This document shows positions 17,284-26,895 of a DNA stretch of 64,000 bases, one piece after another. The translations under genes were made by a program, and so were the position numbers. The stretch spans positions 1 through 64,000 of the forward strand of contig LQBH01000070.1 of NCBI GenBank assembly GCA_002030015.1, given 5' to 3'. The notes below the pieces were generated by a model. The model searched no databases and was not told the origin of the DNA. It saw nothing but the letters and a program-made list of their open reading frames with translations. Source of the DNA: a delta proteobacterium MLS_D. GTDB taxonomy: Bacteria; Desulfobacterota; Syntrophia; Syntrophales; UBA2210. How positions within the stretch are numbered: position 1 is the first letter of the stretch; the number at the start of each line of letters is the position of its first letter.

Positions 17284-17909
17284 ACGTTTCAAAATCCCTG
17301 ATCTTTGTATGCGCGTTTTTCCTGCTGGCTTTGTGGATGCCCACCGGAGAAGTTTTCGGTTTCTCCGAGGCCTTTGAAGGCAAGGTTTTCGAACAGAAGG
17401 ACCAGAAGCCGCGGGACAGTGTTCTGAAGGTCGCCGTAGGCGACCGGGCACCCGATTTCGAGTTGCCGAATCTGTCGGGAACAAGGACATCCCTCATTGA
17501 ATTCCGCGGTAAAAACGTGGTGATTTCCTTTGTGCCGGCGGCATGGACACCCGTGTGTTCAGACCAGTGGCCCGGATACAATATTCTGGAAAACCTTTTC
17601 GCGGATTTCAACGCGATCCTCCTGGGCATTGCCGTGGACAACATCCCGTCGCTCTACGCCTGGACGCGCGAAATGGGCGGACTCTGGTTCCCCGTTCTTT
17701 CCGATTTCTGGCCCCACGGCGAGACCGCGGAACGCTTCGGCGTGTTGCGATCGGATGGTACCGCAGAACGGGCCATATTCATTATCGACGGTGAGGGAAT
17801 CATCCGCTATATCGACGTTCACGACATAAACAGGCGTCCCCCGCTGGAAACAATCGTTGATCAACTGAAGCGCATGACATCGCCGGACGATGCCGGGCGG
17901 AATGATTGA
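17280..17909 (+). CDS. Exported peroxiredoxin-like (AhpC/TSA) protein
   Basis: 209 residues with a signal peptide (MNVSKSLIFVCAFFLLALW). The thioredoxin-fold domain has VGDRAPDFELPNLSG and the peroxidatic-type motif AAWTPVCSDQ at about residue 92, then AERAIFIIDGEGIIRYIDV. The PVC motif places it with 1-Cys/AhpE-like peroxiredoxins. It starts with GTG in a GTGA overlap with the preceding redoxin, which may reduce it in the periplasm. This extends the oxygen-defence theme of the cytoplasmic genes upstream. Confidence 0.85.
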   Translation: MNVSKSLIFVCAFFLLALWMPTGEVFGFSEAFEGKVFEQKDQKPRDSVLKVAVGDRAPDFELPNLSGTRTSLIEFRGKNVVISFVPAAWTPVCSDQWPGYNILENLFADFNAILLGIAVDNIPSLYAWTREMGGLWFPVLSDFWPHGETAERFGVLRSDGTAERAIFIIDGEGIIRYIDVHDINRRPPLETIVDQLKRMTSPDDAGRND

Positions 17910-17991
17910 AGGACGGCGTAAAAAAAGCAGCCGCCGCGCCGGCGCGTTCAGCCGGTCGCGAGACCGGCGATGCGTCGGGGGGTGACTCGTC

Positions 17992-18741
17992 GTGAAGCTG
18001 GACAGGTGGAAAATATTCTGGGGAATACTTCTGGTCGCGCTTTCCGCGTGCGCCTATATCATCCACTATTTTATTTTCAGGGATCCACACCATCTTTTCA
18101 TATTTCTCGTGGGGGATTTCGCCTTCGTTTTCGTCGAGGTCCTGCTGGTGACCATGATTATCCACGAACTCCTCAATTATCGCGAGAAGAAAGCGGTCGT
18201 GGAAAAAATGAATATGATCATCAGTGCCTTTTTCAGCGAGGTCGGCTCGCCGCTGCTGCGATTATTCGCCGGGTTCGACCGGGGGTCGGAGGAATTGAAA
18301 AGCCGTCTTTCCGACTGCGGCCTGTGGTCCGACGTGGCCTTCGAGGGGGCGGCACGGACGTGCCGTCTGTATACAGGCGATATGGATATAGACTGTAATC
18401 GGGGAAACCTGGCGGCCCTGAGGGAGTTTCTCCTTGAAAAACGTACGTTCATGCTGAGCCTTTTGCAGAATCCGAAACTGATTGACCACGAAAGATTTAC
18501 GGACCTGTTGTGGGCCATATTCCACTTGACGGAGGAACTGGCCTTTCGAGACGACATGTCAGGTCTGGGCGAGGCTGACAGCCGTCATATCGCCGTGGAC
18601 ATCAAACGGGCCTACGGGGCGTTGACGGAAATGTGGATAGGCTACATGCTCCGCATGAAGAACGAGTATCCCTACCTTTTTTCGCTGGCCGTCAGAATGA
18701 ATCCTTTCGACCCGGAGGCGTCTCCCGAGGTGAAAGAGTGA
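17992..18741 (+). CDS. Uncharacterised membrane protein with two N-terminal TM segments
   Basis: 249 residues. Two hydrophobic segments (about 8-28 and 38-60) are followed by a helix-rich cytoplasmic domain beginning LLNYREKKAVVEKMNM and containing FFSEVGSPLLRLFAGFD, then NRGNLAALREFLLEKRTFML. I do not recognise the family. The domain has no catalytic motif I can identify. It starts with GTG after GGGGGGTGA. It follows the two exported redox proteins by 82 nt and could belong to their unit. Confidence 0.7.
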   Translation: MKLDRWKIFWGILLVALSACAYIIHYFIFRDPHHLFIFLVGDFAFVFVEVLLVTMIIHELLNYREKKAVVEKMNMIISAFFSEVGSPLLRLFAGFDRGSEELKSRLSDCGLWSDVAFEGAARTCRLYTGDMDIDCNRGNLAALREFLLEKRTFMLSLLQNPKLIDHERFTDLLWAIFHLTEELAFRDDMSGLGEADSRHIAVDIKRAYGALTEMWIGYMLRMKNEYPYLFSLAVRMNPFDPEASPEVKE

Positions 18742-18829
18742 GCGGCGGTTGACGCGCGAATTCATGCTGATATATAGGATGTCCTGACGGCGATCGATGA
18801 GTCGTTGCCGATACCGGAAAGGAGTGAAT

Positions 18830-19615
18830 ATGGATCAATCCGGAAAAGTCGCCATTGTAACGGGGTCGGCGAGAGGAGTTGGCGCCGCCGTTGCCCGTAT
18901 GCTGGCCGAACGAGGCTGGAGAGTGGTGATCAACTACTCCAGGAGTGAGGAGCAGGCCCGGGACGTAGCGGAAGCCTGTCGCCGTGCCGGCGGGGAAACG
19001 TTACTCTGCCGGGCCGACGTGGCGTCCGACGGGGATTGCCGTAGAATGGCCGATGAAGTGATGGAAACATGGGGCCGCATAGACGCCCTGGTCAACAACG
19101 CCGGAACGACGAAGTTCTGCGACCACAACAACCTGGAAGGTCTGACCGCGGAAGACTTCCAGCATATTTACGCCGTCAACGTGATCGGTCCCTACCAGAT
19201 GACGCGGGCCGCTGCGCCTCACATGAAGAACTCCGGCGCCGGAGCGGTTGTAAACGTGGCGTCGATAGCGGGAGTTACCGGTATCGGAAGCTCCGTCGCC
19301 TACGCCGCGTCAAAAGGGGCGCTTGTTACGATGACGCTTTCGCTGGCCCGGGTACTGGGACCGGAAATCAGGGTAAACTCGGTATGCCCCGGTTTCATCC
19401 AGGGAAGCTGGCTCAGGGAGGGTATGGGCGCTGAGACCTACGAGAAGGTGAAACAATTCTGGGAGAATACCACGCCCCTGCGCACGACGGCCACGCCCGA
19501 AACAGTCGCCGAGGCGATTTTATATTTTATTACCGGCGCTCCCCTGGTCACAGGCGAGACGCTCATGCTCGACGGTGGGTTTCACCTTGCCGTCGCGCCC
19601 CTGACCAGGCGCTAG
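18830..19615 (+). CDS. SDR family oxidoreductase
   Basis: 261 residues from the ATG preceded by AAAGGAGTG. Motifs: TGSARGVGAAVA (cofactor), NNAGTTKF, NVASIAGVTG (Ser), VAYAASKGAL (Tyr-Lys) and the C-terminal MLDGGFHL. The motif set is FabG-like NADP(H)/NAD(H) SDR. Substrate unknown. It ends in a 4-nt overlap with the convergent HAD phosphatase gene. Confidence 0.9.
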   Translation: MDQSGKVAIVTGSARGVGAAVARMLAERGWRVVINYSRSEEQARDVAEACRRAGGETLLCRADVASDGDCRRMADEVMETWGRIDALVNNAGTTKFCDHNNLEGLTAEDFQHIYAVNVIGPYQMTRAAAPHMKNSGAGAVVNVASIAGVTGIGSSVAYAASKGALVTMTLSLARVLGPEIRVNSVCPGFIQGSWLREGMGAETYEKVKQFWENTTPLRTTATPETVAEAILYFITGAPLVTGETLMLDGGFHLAVAPLTRR

Positions 19616-20244
19616 CTGTTGACGGTTCGTCCGTCCAGGGCGATCAGGTCGCGGGGGGTCCGGACAATATAATCGGGCCCCGCGGCCCTGAGCCGCTCCT
19701 CGGAATGCCATCCCCAGGTAACGGCCACTGAACGGACCCCGGCCTTCCTCGCTTCCCGCACGTCGCCCGCCGTGTCTCCGATGTAGAATGTCTCGCCGGG
19801 TTCGTTTTTCCAGGTCTTCATGGCGTGATTGATCTTATCCGTCTTGCTCGTCATGTGGTCGGCCCCGAGAACATCCCTGAAAAAGCCCGACATGTTCTCC
19901 TGTTTCAGCACCTGTTCGATAGGTTCCGATTGGTTCGAAGATATGACGACGAGAAGATTCTCGCGCGAAAGCTCTTTCACGATCGGGACGACATCCGGGA
20001 AGGGACGCATTTTTGTGTAATCAACGGGTGCAATGGTTGCCGCCGCCTTCATAAAAACATCAACGGGAATATTCCTGGCGGCTATCGCCTCGTAAAAATT
20101 GTCGTCGAACAGCTCCAGGAAGTCCTCCGCCGTGAAGGAAAGGGACGCGTCTATCTTTTCGAGGCAGGAGGCGACGAACTCCCGGTAGACGGTAAGTGAA
20201 TCGACGATAACGCCGTCGAAATCGAACAGGTAGAGTTTGCTCAT
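19612..20244 (-). CDS. HAD family hydrolase (phosphoglycolate phosphatase-like)
   Basis: 210 residues. HAD motif I is DFDGVIVDS at residues 8-16, motif II VISSNQ, then a Lys before DKINH, and motif IV GDTAGDVREARKAG. The cap between motifs I and II is alpha-helical, as in class I Gph-like phosphatases. It is the last gene of the gatCAB-mtnA operon, with an ATGA overlap with mtnA. Proximity to mtnA might suggest methionine salvage, but the sequence does not specify a substrate. Confidence 0.85.
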   Translation of the reverse strand: MSKLYLFDFDGVIVDSLTVYREFVASCLEKIDASLSFTAEDFLELFDDNFYEAIAARNIPVDVFMKAAATIAPVDYTKMRPFPDVVPIVKELSRENLLVVISSNQSEPIEQVLKQENMSGFFRDVLGADHMTSKTDKINHAMKTWKNEPGETFYIGDTAGDVREARKAGVRSVAVTWGWHSEERLRAAGPDYIVRTPRDLIALDGRTVNS

Positions 20245-21302
20245 TCAGTTTCTCCGGATTTCGTGTGTGCCGCGAACAACCCGCCGATGCCGCGGTCGAG
20301 TGGCGGCTCGATGAGGCCGTTCTCGGTGATGATGGCGCTGATAAGTTCCGCCGGCGTCACGTCGAAGGACGGATTCCGGGCTGCCGCTCCCCGGGCCGCC
20401 GTTTCGATCCCCGCGACACGCAGGACTTCATCGGGGTCCCGTTCCTCGATGGGAATGTTAACACCGGAAGCGGTGTCCACGTCGATGGTCGACCGCGGTG
20501 CCGCCACGTAAAAGGGGATGCCGTGGGCCCGCGCCAGGAGGGCCAGCGTATACGTGCCGATCTTGTTCGCCGTGTCGCCGTTGGCGGCGATCCGGTCGGC
20601 CCCGACGATGACCAGGTCGATGTCGCCGCGTGCCATGAAATAACCCGCCATGGAGTCCGTGATGACCGTCACGGGAATGCCTTCGCGGACCATTTCCCAG
20701 GCCGTCAGACGGGCGCCCTGGAGCAGGGGCCGTGTTTCGTCGGCGAAAACCCGGGGATGCCTGCCCGCCTCGTGGGCCGCCCTGATGACGCCCAGCGCCG
20801 TTCCATAACCGCCCGTGGCAAGCGCTCCCGCGTTGCAGTGGGTGAGCACGGCGCCACCTGGAGGAACGAGGTTACAGCCGACTCGTCCCATGCGACGGTT
20901 TGCGTCGATGTCTTCGTCGAGTATACGTTGCGCTTCATTAATAAGGTTCTTTGCGATCGCTTCGAACCCGTCGTTCCGGCATTCCTTGAAGCAGTTATTC
21001 ATGCGTTCCAGGGCCCAGAAGAGGTTGACCGCCGTGGGGCGGGTCGCAGCCAGTTCCTTCCGGATTCTTTCAAGGGTGATCTCTTCGTTTCCCGGTGACT
21101 CTCCTCCGTGTTTCAGGAACCCCAGGGCGACGCCCATGGCCGCGGCGATGCCGATGGCCGGAGCGCCACGAACGGTCATGTCCCGAATGGCCGCCGCCAC
21201 GTCAGTGTAATCGTGGCAGACCACGAGAGACTCGCGCGCCGGAAGCGCTTTCTGGTCGATCATGACCACGGTGTCGTCATACCAGTAAACGGGTCGAATC
21301 AC
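20241..21302 (-). CDS. mtnA: S-methyl-5-thioribose-1-phosphate isomerase
   Basis: 353 residues, standard MtnA/eIF2B-alpha-like length. Family motifs: [20 protein letters not shown], the catalytic cysteine in [27 protein letters not shown], and [21 protein letters not shown] with the catalytic Asp. It isomerises methylthioribose-1-phosphate to the ribulose form in methionine salvage. The start ATG overlaps the gatB stop and its own stop overlaps the HAD start, so it is in the gat operon. No other salvage gene is in the window. Confidence 0.94.
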   Translation of the reverse strand: MIRPVYWYDDTVVMIDQKALPARESLVVCHDYTDVAAAIRDMTVRGAPAIGIAAAMGVALGFLKHGGESPGNEEITLERIRKELAATRPTAVNLFWALERMNNCFKECRNDGFEAIAKNLINEAQRILDEDIDANRRMGRVGCNLVPPGGAVLTHCNAGALATGGYGTALGVIRAAHEAGRHPRVFADETRPLLQGARLTAWEMVREGIPVTVITDSMAGYFMARGDIDLVIVGADRIAANGDTANKIGTYTLALLARAHGIPFYVAAPRSTIDVDTASGVNIPIEERDPDEVLRVAGIETAARGAAARNPSFDVTPAELISAIITENGLIEPPLDRGIGGLFAAHTKSGETE

Positions 21303-22732
21303 AGGTCGGAGAGTTTCCTTTTTAAAATTTCGTTCACCAGGCCGGGGTTCGCCTGTCCTTTCGTCTTTTTCATGACCTGACCCACAAAAAAGCCGAAGAC
21401 TTTCTCTTTTCCGCCGCGGAACTGCTCGACCTGGGCGGGATTCGCGGCCAGGACCTCGTCGACGACCGTTTCCAGTGCGCCCGTATCAGTAATCTGGGCC
21501 AGGCCTTTTTCCCCGATGATCGTCTCCGGTTTCTTGCCGGACAGCCACATGTCCTCGAAGACGTCCTTGGCCATCTTGCCGCTGATGGTTCCATCATCAA
21601 TCAGGCGCACCAGTTCCCCCAGGTCGTCGGCGGACACGGGACAGTCCTCCATTTCAAGCTTGTCTTCCTTGATATGACCCAGGATGTCTCCCATAACCCA
21701 GTTGCTCGCGGCTTTGGGTTTGCTGCAGCGGGTGGCCACCGCTTCAAAATAATCGGCGATGGCGCGGCTCGCCGTGAGTACCCCCGCGTCATAAGCCGGA
21801 AGGTCATATTCGCGGATAAAGCGTTCACGTTTTTCCAGCGGCAGTTCGGGGAGTGTCTTCCTGATCTCGTCGATCCATTCCCCCGGCACGATTACGGGAA
21901 GGAGATCGGGATCGGGGAAATAGCGGTAATCGTGGGCTTCTTCCTTACCGCGCATGGGAGAGGTCGCACCACGGGCGTCGTCCCAGAGGCGGGTTTCCTG
22001 AACCACGGTGCCCCCGCTTTCAAGAACGTACTGCTGCCGCCGTATTTCATATTCCAGGGCGCGCTGCACGTTTCTGAAAGAATTCATGTTTTTCAGTTCC
22101 GTCCGGGTTCCGAACGTTTGTTCTCCCCTGGGGCGCAGAGAAACGTTGGCGTCGCAGCGAAAATTGCCTTCTTCCATGTTGCCGTCGCAGATTTCAAGAT
22201 ACACGAGAATCTCGTGAAGCCGCCTCAGGTAGGCTGCCCCTTCTTCGGGGTTCCGCATGTCCGGTTCGCTCACGATTTCGATGAGGGGTACGCCCGCCCG
22301 GTTCAGATCGACGTAGCTCACCGGCGCGCTCTCGTCGTGGATCAGCTTTCCCGCGTCCTCTTCCATGTGAATGCGGGTAATGCCTACCCGTTTCCCGGCG
22401 CCGTCGATTTCCAGGTCCAGGTAGCCCCGTTCCGCAATCGGACGGTCGTACTGCGAGATCTGGTATCCCTTGGGAAGATCGGGATAAAAATAATTTTTTC
22501 GCGCCCACTCGCTGACATGGTTGATGGTGCAATGTGTCGCCAGGGCCATCTTCACGGCGTATTCGACGACCTTGCGGTTCAGCACGGGCAGGACGCCGGG
22601 CATGCCCAGGCAGACGGGACAGGTGTGGGTGTTGGGCGGCGATCCGAAAGCGGTTGAGCAACCACAGAAAATTTTTGTTTGTGTACGAAGCTGGGCGTGG
22701 ACTTCAAGCCCGATAACCGGTTCATATTCCAT
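21299..22732 (-). CDS. gatB: Asp/Glu-tRNA amidotransferase subunit B
   Basis: 477 residues, typical GatB. The N-terminal catalytic domain begins [13 protein letters not shown] and has [33 protein letters not shown] and [10 protein letters not shown]; the C-terminal Yqey-like tail has [25 protein letters not shown]. The cysteine pairs support the zinc site. It transamidates misacylated Asp- or Glu-tRNA with GatA-derived ammonia. The ATG shares one base with the gatA TAA, indicating tight coupling. Confidence 0.97.
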   Translation of the reverse strand: MEYEPVIGLEVHAQLRTQTKIFCGCSTAFGSPPNTHTCPVCLGMPGVLPVLNRKVVEYAVKMALATHCTINHVSEWARKNYFYPDLPKGYQISQYDRPIAERGYLDLEIDGAGKRVGITRIHMEEDAGKLIHDESAPVSYVDLNRAGVPLIEIVSEPDMRNPEEGAAYLRRLHEILVYLEICDGNMEEGNFRCDANVSLRPRGEQTFGTRTELKNMNSFRNVQRALEYEIRRQQYVLESGGTVVQETRLWDDARGATSPMRGKEEAHDYRYFPDPDLLPVIVPGEWIDEIRKTLPELPLEKRERFIREYDLPAYDAGVLTASRAIADYFEAVATRCSKPKAASNWVMGDILGHIKEDKLEMEDCPVSADDLGELVRLIDDGTISGKMAKDVFEDMWLSGKKPETIIGEKGLAQITDTGALETVVDEVLAANPAQVEQFRGGKEKVFGFFVGQVMKKTKGQANPGLVNEILKRKLSDL

Positions 22733-24192
22733 TACAGGGCGGGCCTCCTTTGCTCTGCAGACAGGGCTTTTTCCAGCGCCGCCGCCGCCTGTATCAGTTT
22801 GCCTTCCTCAAAATGGCCGGCGAGCAGTTGCACGCCCAGGGGCAGGCCGTTTACCGTGAACCCGCACGGCAGGGAGAGGCCGGGTATTCCGGCGAGATTA
22901 GCGGGAGCGGCGAACACGTCGGACAGATACATCTGGAGCGGGTCGTCTGTTTTTTCCCCAAGCCTGAAAGGTGGTGTCGGTGTGGCGGGAGCCAGAATAA
23001 CGTCGCAGGCGGCGAATGCCTCGTCGAAGTCCTGCTTCATGAGAGTTCGTACCTGTGATGCCTTTTTGTAATAAGCCTCGTAGTACCCCGATGAAAGCGA
23101 GTAAGTGCCTATCATGATGCGCCGTTTTACCTCGGGGCCGAAACCGCCGGCCCTGGTGTTCCTGTAGAGATCAAGCAGCTCACGTTCGCCCGGCGACCGG
23201 AACCCGTAGCGGATGCCGTCGTAACGCGCCAGATTCGAGCTGGCTTCGGCCGGCGCTATCACGTAATAGGCAGCGATGCCGTAGCGCGTGTGGGGAAGAG
23301 ATATTTCGCGGCATTCGGCGCCCAGATCCTTCATGGCGGCCACGGCGCGGTTCACCGCGGCGGCCACGGCGGGGTCGATGCCTTCGATGAAGTATTCCCG
23401 GGGAATTCCCACGGTCCAGCCCGCGATGCTCCGTCCGACAAAATCGCGGTAATCGGGAACCGGCGCGGATAACGAGGTGGAATCCCGCTTGTCGTGGCCC
23501 GCTATGACGGTGAGCAGGATGGCGCAGTCTTCCACGTCCCGTGCCAGTGGACCGATCTGGTCGAGCGACGAGGCGAAGGCCACCAGACCGTACCGCGAAA
23601 CCCGGCCGTAGGTGGGTTTCAGCCCCACCACGCCACAGAACGCCGCCGGCTGCCTGATGGAACCTCCCGTGTCGGATCCAAGCGAGGCGATGCACTCGCC
23701 CGCGGCCACCGCAGAAGCGGACCCACCGCTGGACCCTCCGGGCACGCGTTCCAGATCCCAGGGATTCCGGGTTACGCCGAAGTAGGAAGTTTCGGTGGAT
23801 GAACCCATGGCGAATTCGTCCATATTGGTCTTTCCGAGAATAACGGCGCCGGCGTCCCGCAGTTTTTCCACCGTTGTGGCATCATATGGGGGAACGAACC
23901 GCTCGAGGAAGCGCGATCCGCAGGTTGTGGGGGCTCCCATGGTGCAGATAAGGTCCTTGACGGCGACGGGTATGCCGTCCAGCGGTCCCCGGGCGGCGCC
24001 TTCACGCCGTCTTTGGTCCGAAGCGGAGGCGGCCTCCAGGGCCGTCTCCTTCATGAGAGTAATGTATGAGTGGATACGTTCCTCGACATCGTCGATGCGA
24101 CGGAACATCGCTTCCGTTATACTAAGCGACGTCGTTTCACCCGCACGCAACAAACCTTCCAGTTCGTGAACAGTCAGGTAATATGGTTCCAT
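22732..24192 (-). CDS. gatA: Asp/Glu-tRNA amidotransferase subunit A
   Basis: 486 residues of the amidase-signature family. The catalytic Lys is in [10 protein letters not shown] (about residue 78), the cis-Ser in the [12 protein letters not shown] loop, and the nucleophile Ser in [12 protein letters not shown]. It hydrolyses glutamine and passes ammonia to GatB. It lies between gatC (14 nt upstream) and gatB (1-nt overlap). All diagnostic motifs are intact. Confidence 0.97.
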   Translation of the reverse strand: MEPYYLTVHELEGLLRAGETTSLSITEAMFRRIDDVEERIHSYITLMKETALEAASASDQRRREGAARGPLDGIPVAVKDLICTMGAPTTCGSRFLERFVPPYDATTVEKLRDAGAVILGKTNMDEFAMGSSTETSYFGVTRNPWDLERVPGGSSGGSASAVAAGECIASLGSDTGGSIRQPAAFCGVVGLKPTYGRVSRYGLVAFASSLDQIGPLARDVEDCAILLTVIAGHDKRDSTSLSAPVPDYRDFVGRSIAGWTVGIPREYFIEGIDPAVAAAVNRAVAAMKDLGAECREISLPHTRYGIAAYYVIAPAEASSNLARYDGIRYGFRSPGERELLDLYRNTRAGGFGPEVKRRIMIGTYSLSSGYYEAYYKKASQVRTLMKQDFDEAFAACDVILAPATPTPPFRLGEKTDDPLQMYLSDVFAAPANLAGIPGLSLPCGFTVNGLPLGVQLLAGHFEEGKLIQAAAALEKALSAEQRRPAL

Positions 24193-24206
24193 GGATATAT
24201 ATCCTT

Positions 24207-24494
24207 TTATTCTATGACTTTCGGCACTTTGAATGACGCTCCGTCGTCATCGGGGGCATTGGCCAGGGCGGCGTCGACGGGAAGTGACGACCGGACAACG
24301 TCCTCTCTGAAGGTTTCCGTTCCTTCCATTGCGTGGGTCATGGGCGCCACGTCCGTGGTGTCGACGGAATTGAGCATGTCGATGTACAGTAATATGTCGT
24401 CCAGCTGCTTCGTAAATACTTCTCTTTCCTTTTCGTCGATGTTCAGCCTGGCGAGGTGCGCCACGTGCGCGACCTGGTCTTCTGTTATTTTCAT
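24207..24494 (-). CDS. gatC: Asp/Glu-tRNA amidotransferase subunit C
   Basis: 95 residues. The GatC signature is clear: EDQVAHVAHLARLNIDEKE near the start, a short helix with LDDILLYIDMLNSVDTTDVAP, then the extended TFREDVV. It stabilises the GatA-GatB contact. First gene of the gatC-gatA-gatB-mtnA-HAD operon. Confidence 0.95.
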   Translation of the reverse strand: MKITEDQVAHVAHLARLNIDEKEREVFTKQLDDILLYIDMLNSVDTTDVAPMTHAMEGTETFREDVVRSSLPVDAALANAPDDDGASFKVPKVIE

Positions 24495-24533
24495 GATATC
24501 GTGTATCCTCCGTTTTTCCTCATGATGGGGTCG

Positions 24534-25586
24534 TTACAGGTTCCAGAACGGGCGTAACCGCTGAAGTATGTTTCGCACCAGCATATCGGTCTTTTCGTCG
24601 GCCCCCTCCGGCGTTTCATCCGGTTTCCGCCCGCCGGTTTCGGTTTCTCCGCTCATCTCGAGAAGCATGGCCCCGGCCGAGCGGGCCATCATGGAGATAT
24701 TGTAGCCGCCCTCGAGCGTGAAAACCAGGCGGCCCCCGCAGCAGCGGTCGGCGATATCCATGAACACGCGGGTGAGCTTGACGAATCCCTCTTCCGTGAC
24801 GTTCATACCGCCCAGTGCGTCGCCCCGGCAAATATCGAAACCCGCCGATACCAGCACCAGTTCAGGCCGGTAGGCCGTCGCCAGGGGATCCAGTATTTTT
24901 TTAAATATTTTCAAGTACTCGGCATCACCCTGTCCCCGCTGAAGCGGCACGTTAACGGTGTATCCCTCCCCCGGTCCCACACCGAGCTCGCCGGCGCTTC
25001 CCGTGCCGGGATAAAAAGGATACTGGTGCGTTGAAAAATACAGCACGCCGGGATCGCCGTAGAAAGAGCGCTGTGTTCCGTTGCCGTGATGCAGGTCCCA
25101 GTCCGCGATCAGGATGCGTTCGAGACCGTATCGTTCCCGGGCGTGAGCCGCGGCCACGGCCACGTTGTTAAAAATGCAGAATCCTCCCGACGCGGCGGTT
25201 TCAGCGTGGTGCCCCGGCGGCCTGACGAAAGCGAAGGCGTTTCGCACGGTGCCGTCCATGACGTCGTCCACGGCGTTCATAAGGCCGCCGGCGGCCAGGA
25301 GCGCCGCGTCGTAGGAACCGGGTGACGCGATGGTGTCGATATCAAGCGCCGAATACATCATTCCCGCGGTGGCGGCGACGCGATCAATATAAGAATGGCG
25401 GTGAATGCGCGCGAGTTCTTCAACCAGGGCCTTTCTCGGTTCGATGCGAAAGAATTTATTTTTCATATCAGCGCCGTCAAGCATATCGTAAACAGCGGCA
25501 AGCCGCTCCGGCGATTCGGGATGTCCGCAGCCCGGATCATGATCCATGTACCGCCTGTCGGCGACGACACCCGTGATGTAACTCAT
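24534..25586 (-). CDS. Histone deacetylase family protein (AcuC/class II HDAC-like)
   Basis: 350 residues. HDAC-fold markers: HDPGCGHPESPERL near residue 15, RPPGHHAE (catalytic His pair), GFCIFNNVAVAA, the zinc ligands in ADWDLHHGNGTQ, and the later SAGFD and LEGGYN. Bacterial members deacetylate proteins (AcuC), polyamines or other amides; the substrate here is not determined. It is upstream of gatC on the same strand with a 39-nt gap, so it may be the first gene of that transcript. Confidence 0.92.
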   Translation of the reverse strand: MSYITGVVADRRYMDHDPGCGHPESPERLAAVYDMLDGADMKNKFFRIEPRKALVEELARIHRHSYIDRVAATAGMMYSALDIDTIASPGSYDAALLAAGGLMNAVDDVMDGTVRNAFAFVRPPGHHAETAASGGFCIFNNVAVAAAHARERYGLERILIADWDLHHGNGTQRSFYGDPGVLYFSTHQYPFYPGTGSAGELGVGPGEGYTVNVPLQRGQGDAEYLKIFKKILDPLATAYRPELVLVSAGFDICRGDALGGMNVTEEGFVKLTRVFMDIADRCCGGRLVFTLEGGYNISMMARSAGAMLLEMSGETETGGRKPDETPEGADEKTDMLVRNILQRLRPFWNL

Positions 25587-25985
25587 GATAACCTCGAAAC
25601 ATAGGCGGATTCAAAGAAGATTCCCTCCTATCACAGACGCCGGGCAAAAGCAATCAGACCGCGATTCCGACGCAGCATCAGCGATGCATGGCGCCTGTTT
25701 ATGACATACATGGTTCACCACACGAACCGCTGTCCCTCGAAAGAGGAACGTCCCCCCGGGAAAAGGGGCCACGGAAACGTACCGCCTATTGTCCCGCTCC
25801 TGCCTGTCCGGTCTAGCCTTCGCCGGTATCCGTTTCCGTTGCCTTTACGGTTTTTCGTGCTGATGACCCGAAAACCCGTTCCATGTAAAACCAATAGCGG
25901 ATTTCGGGCCCGAGCTTCCTGTTGCGTTCCGGGTCTCCCGCGGGTATCGTTGGCGCATGAACGACAGGATTGGAAACATGCCATT
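25587..25985. other. Intergenic region with the second copy of the 43-bp element
   Basis: About 400 nt between divergent genes. The only feature I can support is the 43-bp element at 25861-25903. The open frame running through here into the downstream gene from 25701 is low-complexity and lacks a ribosome-binding site, so the gene is taken to start at 25986. Confidence 0.5.
25861..25903 (+). promoter_or_regulatory. 43-bp conserved element, copy 2 (upstream of small export protein)
   Basis: Begins TGATGACCCGAAAACCCG, contains CCATGTAAAACC and ends GCGGATT. It matches the copy at 8541-8583 at 37 of 43 positions. Here CCCGAAA (in the element) can pair with TTTCGGG just past its end, giving a stem-loop around the ATGTAAAACC core; the equivalent pairing in copy 1 is weak. 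It ends 82 nt before the gene start. Confidence 0.45.
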
Positions 25986-26468
25986 ATGAGCGGCCTTTTT
26001 GACGGCCCTTTCTGGCAGTACGCGATGCTTTTTGTTCTCGCGGCGACACCCTGGATCGAGCTGCTTTTCGTGGTTCCACTGGGTGTAGCCATGGGACTCG
26101 GGCCGGTCTGCGTGGCGCTCGATGTTTTCGCGGGCAACACGCTTCCGGTGTTTCTTATCGTCTTTGGTTACGACAGGTGGCGCGCCTCACGCCCCGGGAC
26201 GGCGGCGACGGAAGGGCCACGCCGCGAAGGCCGCCGACGGACACGGGCGCTTCGCATCTGGAACAACTATGGCCTGCCCGGTCTCGCCATGGCAGGCCCC
26301 CTGCTGACGGGCATTCACCTTGCCACCGCCATCGCGCTGCTGTTCAATCCGGATCGTAAAAAACTCCTTTTCTGGATGACCCTGAGTCTCCTGCTCTGGA
26401 CGATCGCTCTCGCCGCCGCGAGTTACGGCGGGCTGGAAGCGGTCCGCCACTGGTTGGCCCGTGCATGA
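25986..26468 (+). CDS. Small multidrug export family membrane protein (PF06695-like)
   Basis: 160 residues with about four hydrophobic segments. ATPWIELLFVVPLGVAMGLG resembles the characteristic glutamate-containing first helices of the small multidrug export family, and GLPGLAMAGPLLTGIHLATA is a second conserved helix with internal Gly/Pro. A basic loop (RREGRRRTR) lies between. The name is historical, and transport has not been shown for most members. The start is ATG at 25986, with only a weak GGATTGGAA site upstream. Confidence 0.72.
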   Translation: MSGLFDGPFWQYAMLFVLAATPWIELLFVVPLGVAMGLGPVCVALDVFAGNTLPVFLIVFGYDRWRASRPGTAATEGPRREGRRRTRALRIWNNYGLPGLAMAGPLLTGIHLATAIALLFNPDRKKLLFWMTLSLLLWTIALAAASYGGLEAVRHWLARA

Positions 26469-26530
26469 AGGTCGCCCGGTATGACTGCCGCTGTTTTTGA
26501 GATTCCGTCGGTCGCCGCCGTGGCGCTTTC

Positions 26531-26869
26531 TCAGCCGATGGCAACCGGCCCCCGCTCTCCCGTACCGATACGGATGCACTCGGCCAGATCGAAGACGAAT
26601 ATCTTACCGTCCCCCGGCTTGCCCGTGCGGCAGGATCTTTCGATAGCCCCGACGGCGGCTTCCAGAAAATCGTCATTTACGGCGGTTTCCACCTTGATTT
26701 TTTTTAGAAGACCTACTTCCTTCGATCCCCGGTACACCTCGGTGAACCCCTTCTGGCGTCCCCTGCCGTGGACGTTGGAGACGGTTATAAGGTGGACTTC
26801 TACGTCCTCCAGGGCCTGTTTTACTTCTTCCAGTTTGTGGGGCTGAATGATGGCGACTATGTATTTCAT
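26531..26869 (-). CDS. glnB: P-II family nitrogen regulatory protein lacking the uridylylation tyrosine
   Basis: 112 residues. P-II hallmarks: N-terminal MKYIVAIIQPHKLEEVKQAL, T-loop entry GRGRQKGFTEVYRG, B-loop TGKPGDGKIFVFDL and C-loop RIGTGERG. Tyr46 (in EVYRG) is present, but the usual Tyr51 is replaced: the loop continues SKEVGLLKKIKVE and is about one residue shorter than in enteric GlnB. Uridylylation at Tyr51 is therefore not possible; ATP/ADP and 2-oxoglutarate sensing may remain. It sits 26 nt after amtB on the same strand, the standard pairing in which P-II gates the ammonium channel. Confidence 0.93.
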   Translation of the reverse strand: MKYIVAIIQPHKLEEVKQALEDVEVHLITVSNVHGRGRQKGFTEVYRGSKEVGLLKKIKVETAVNDDFLEAAVGAIERSCRTGKPGDGKIFVFDLAECIRIGTGERGPVAIG

Positions 26870-26895
26870 CGTGTTCGTCCTCTTATTTTTGTTTC

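Noticed and set aside
20265-21098. 277-codon plus-strand frame opposite mtnA
   Set aside because: Antisense shadow; mtnA has all family motifs on the other strand.
25701-25985. N-terminal extension of the small export protein
   Set aside because: The extension is not hydrophobic, lacks conserved motifs and covers the 43-bp element; the ATG at 25986 fits the family N terminus.
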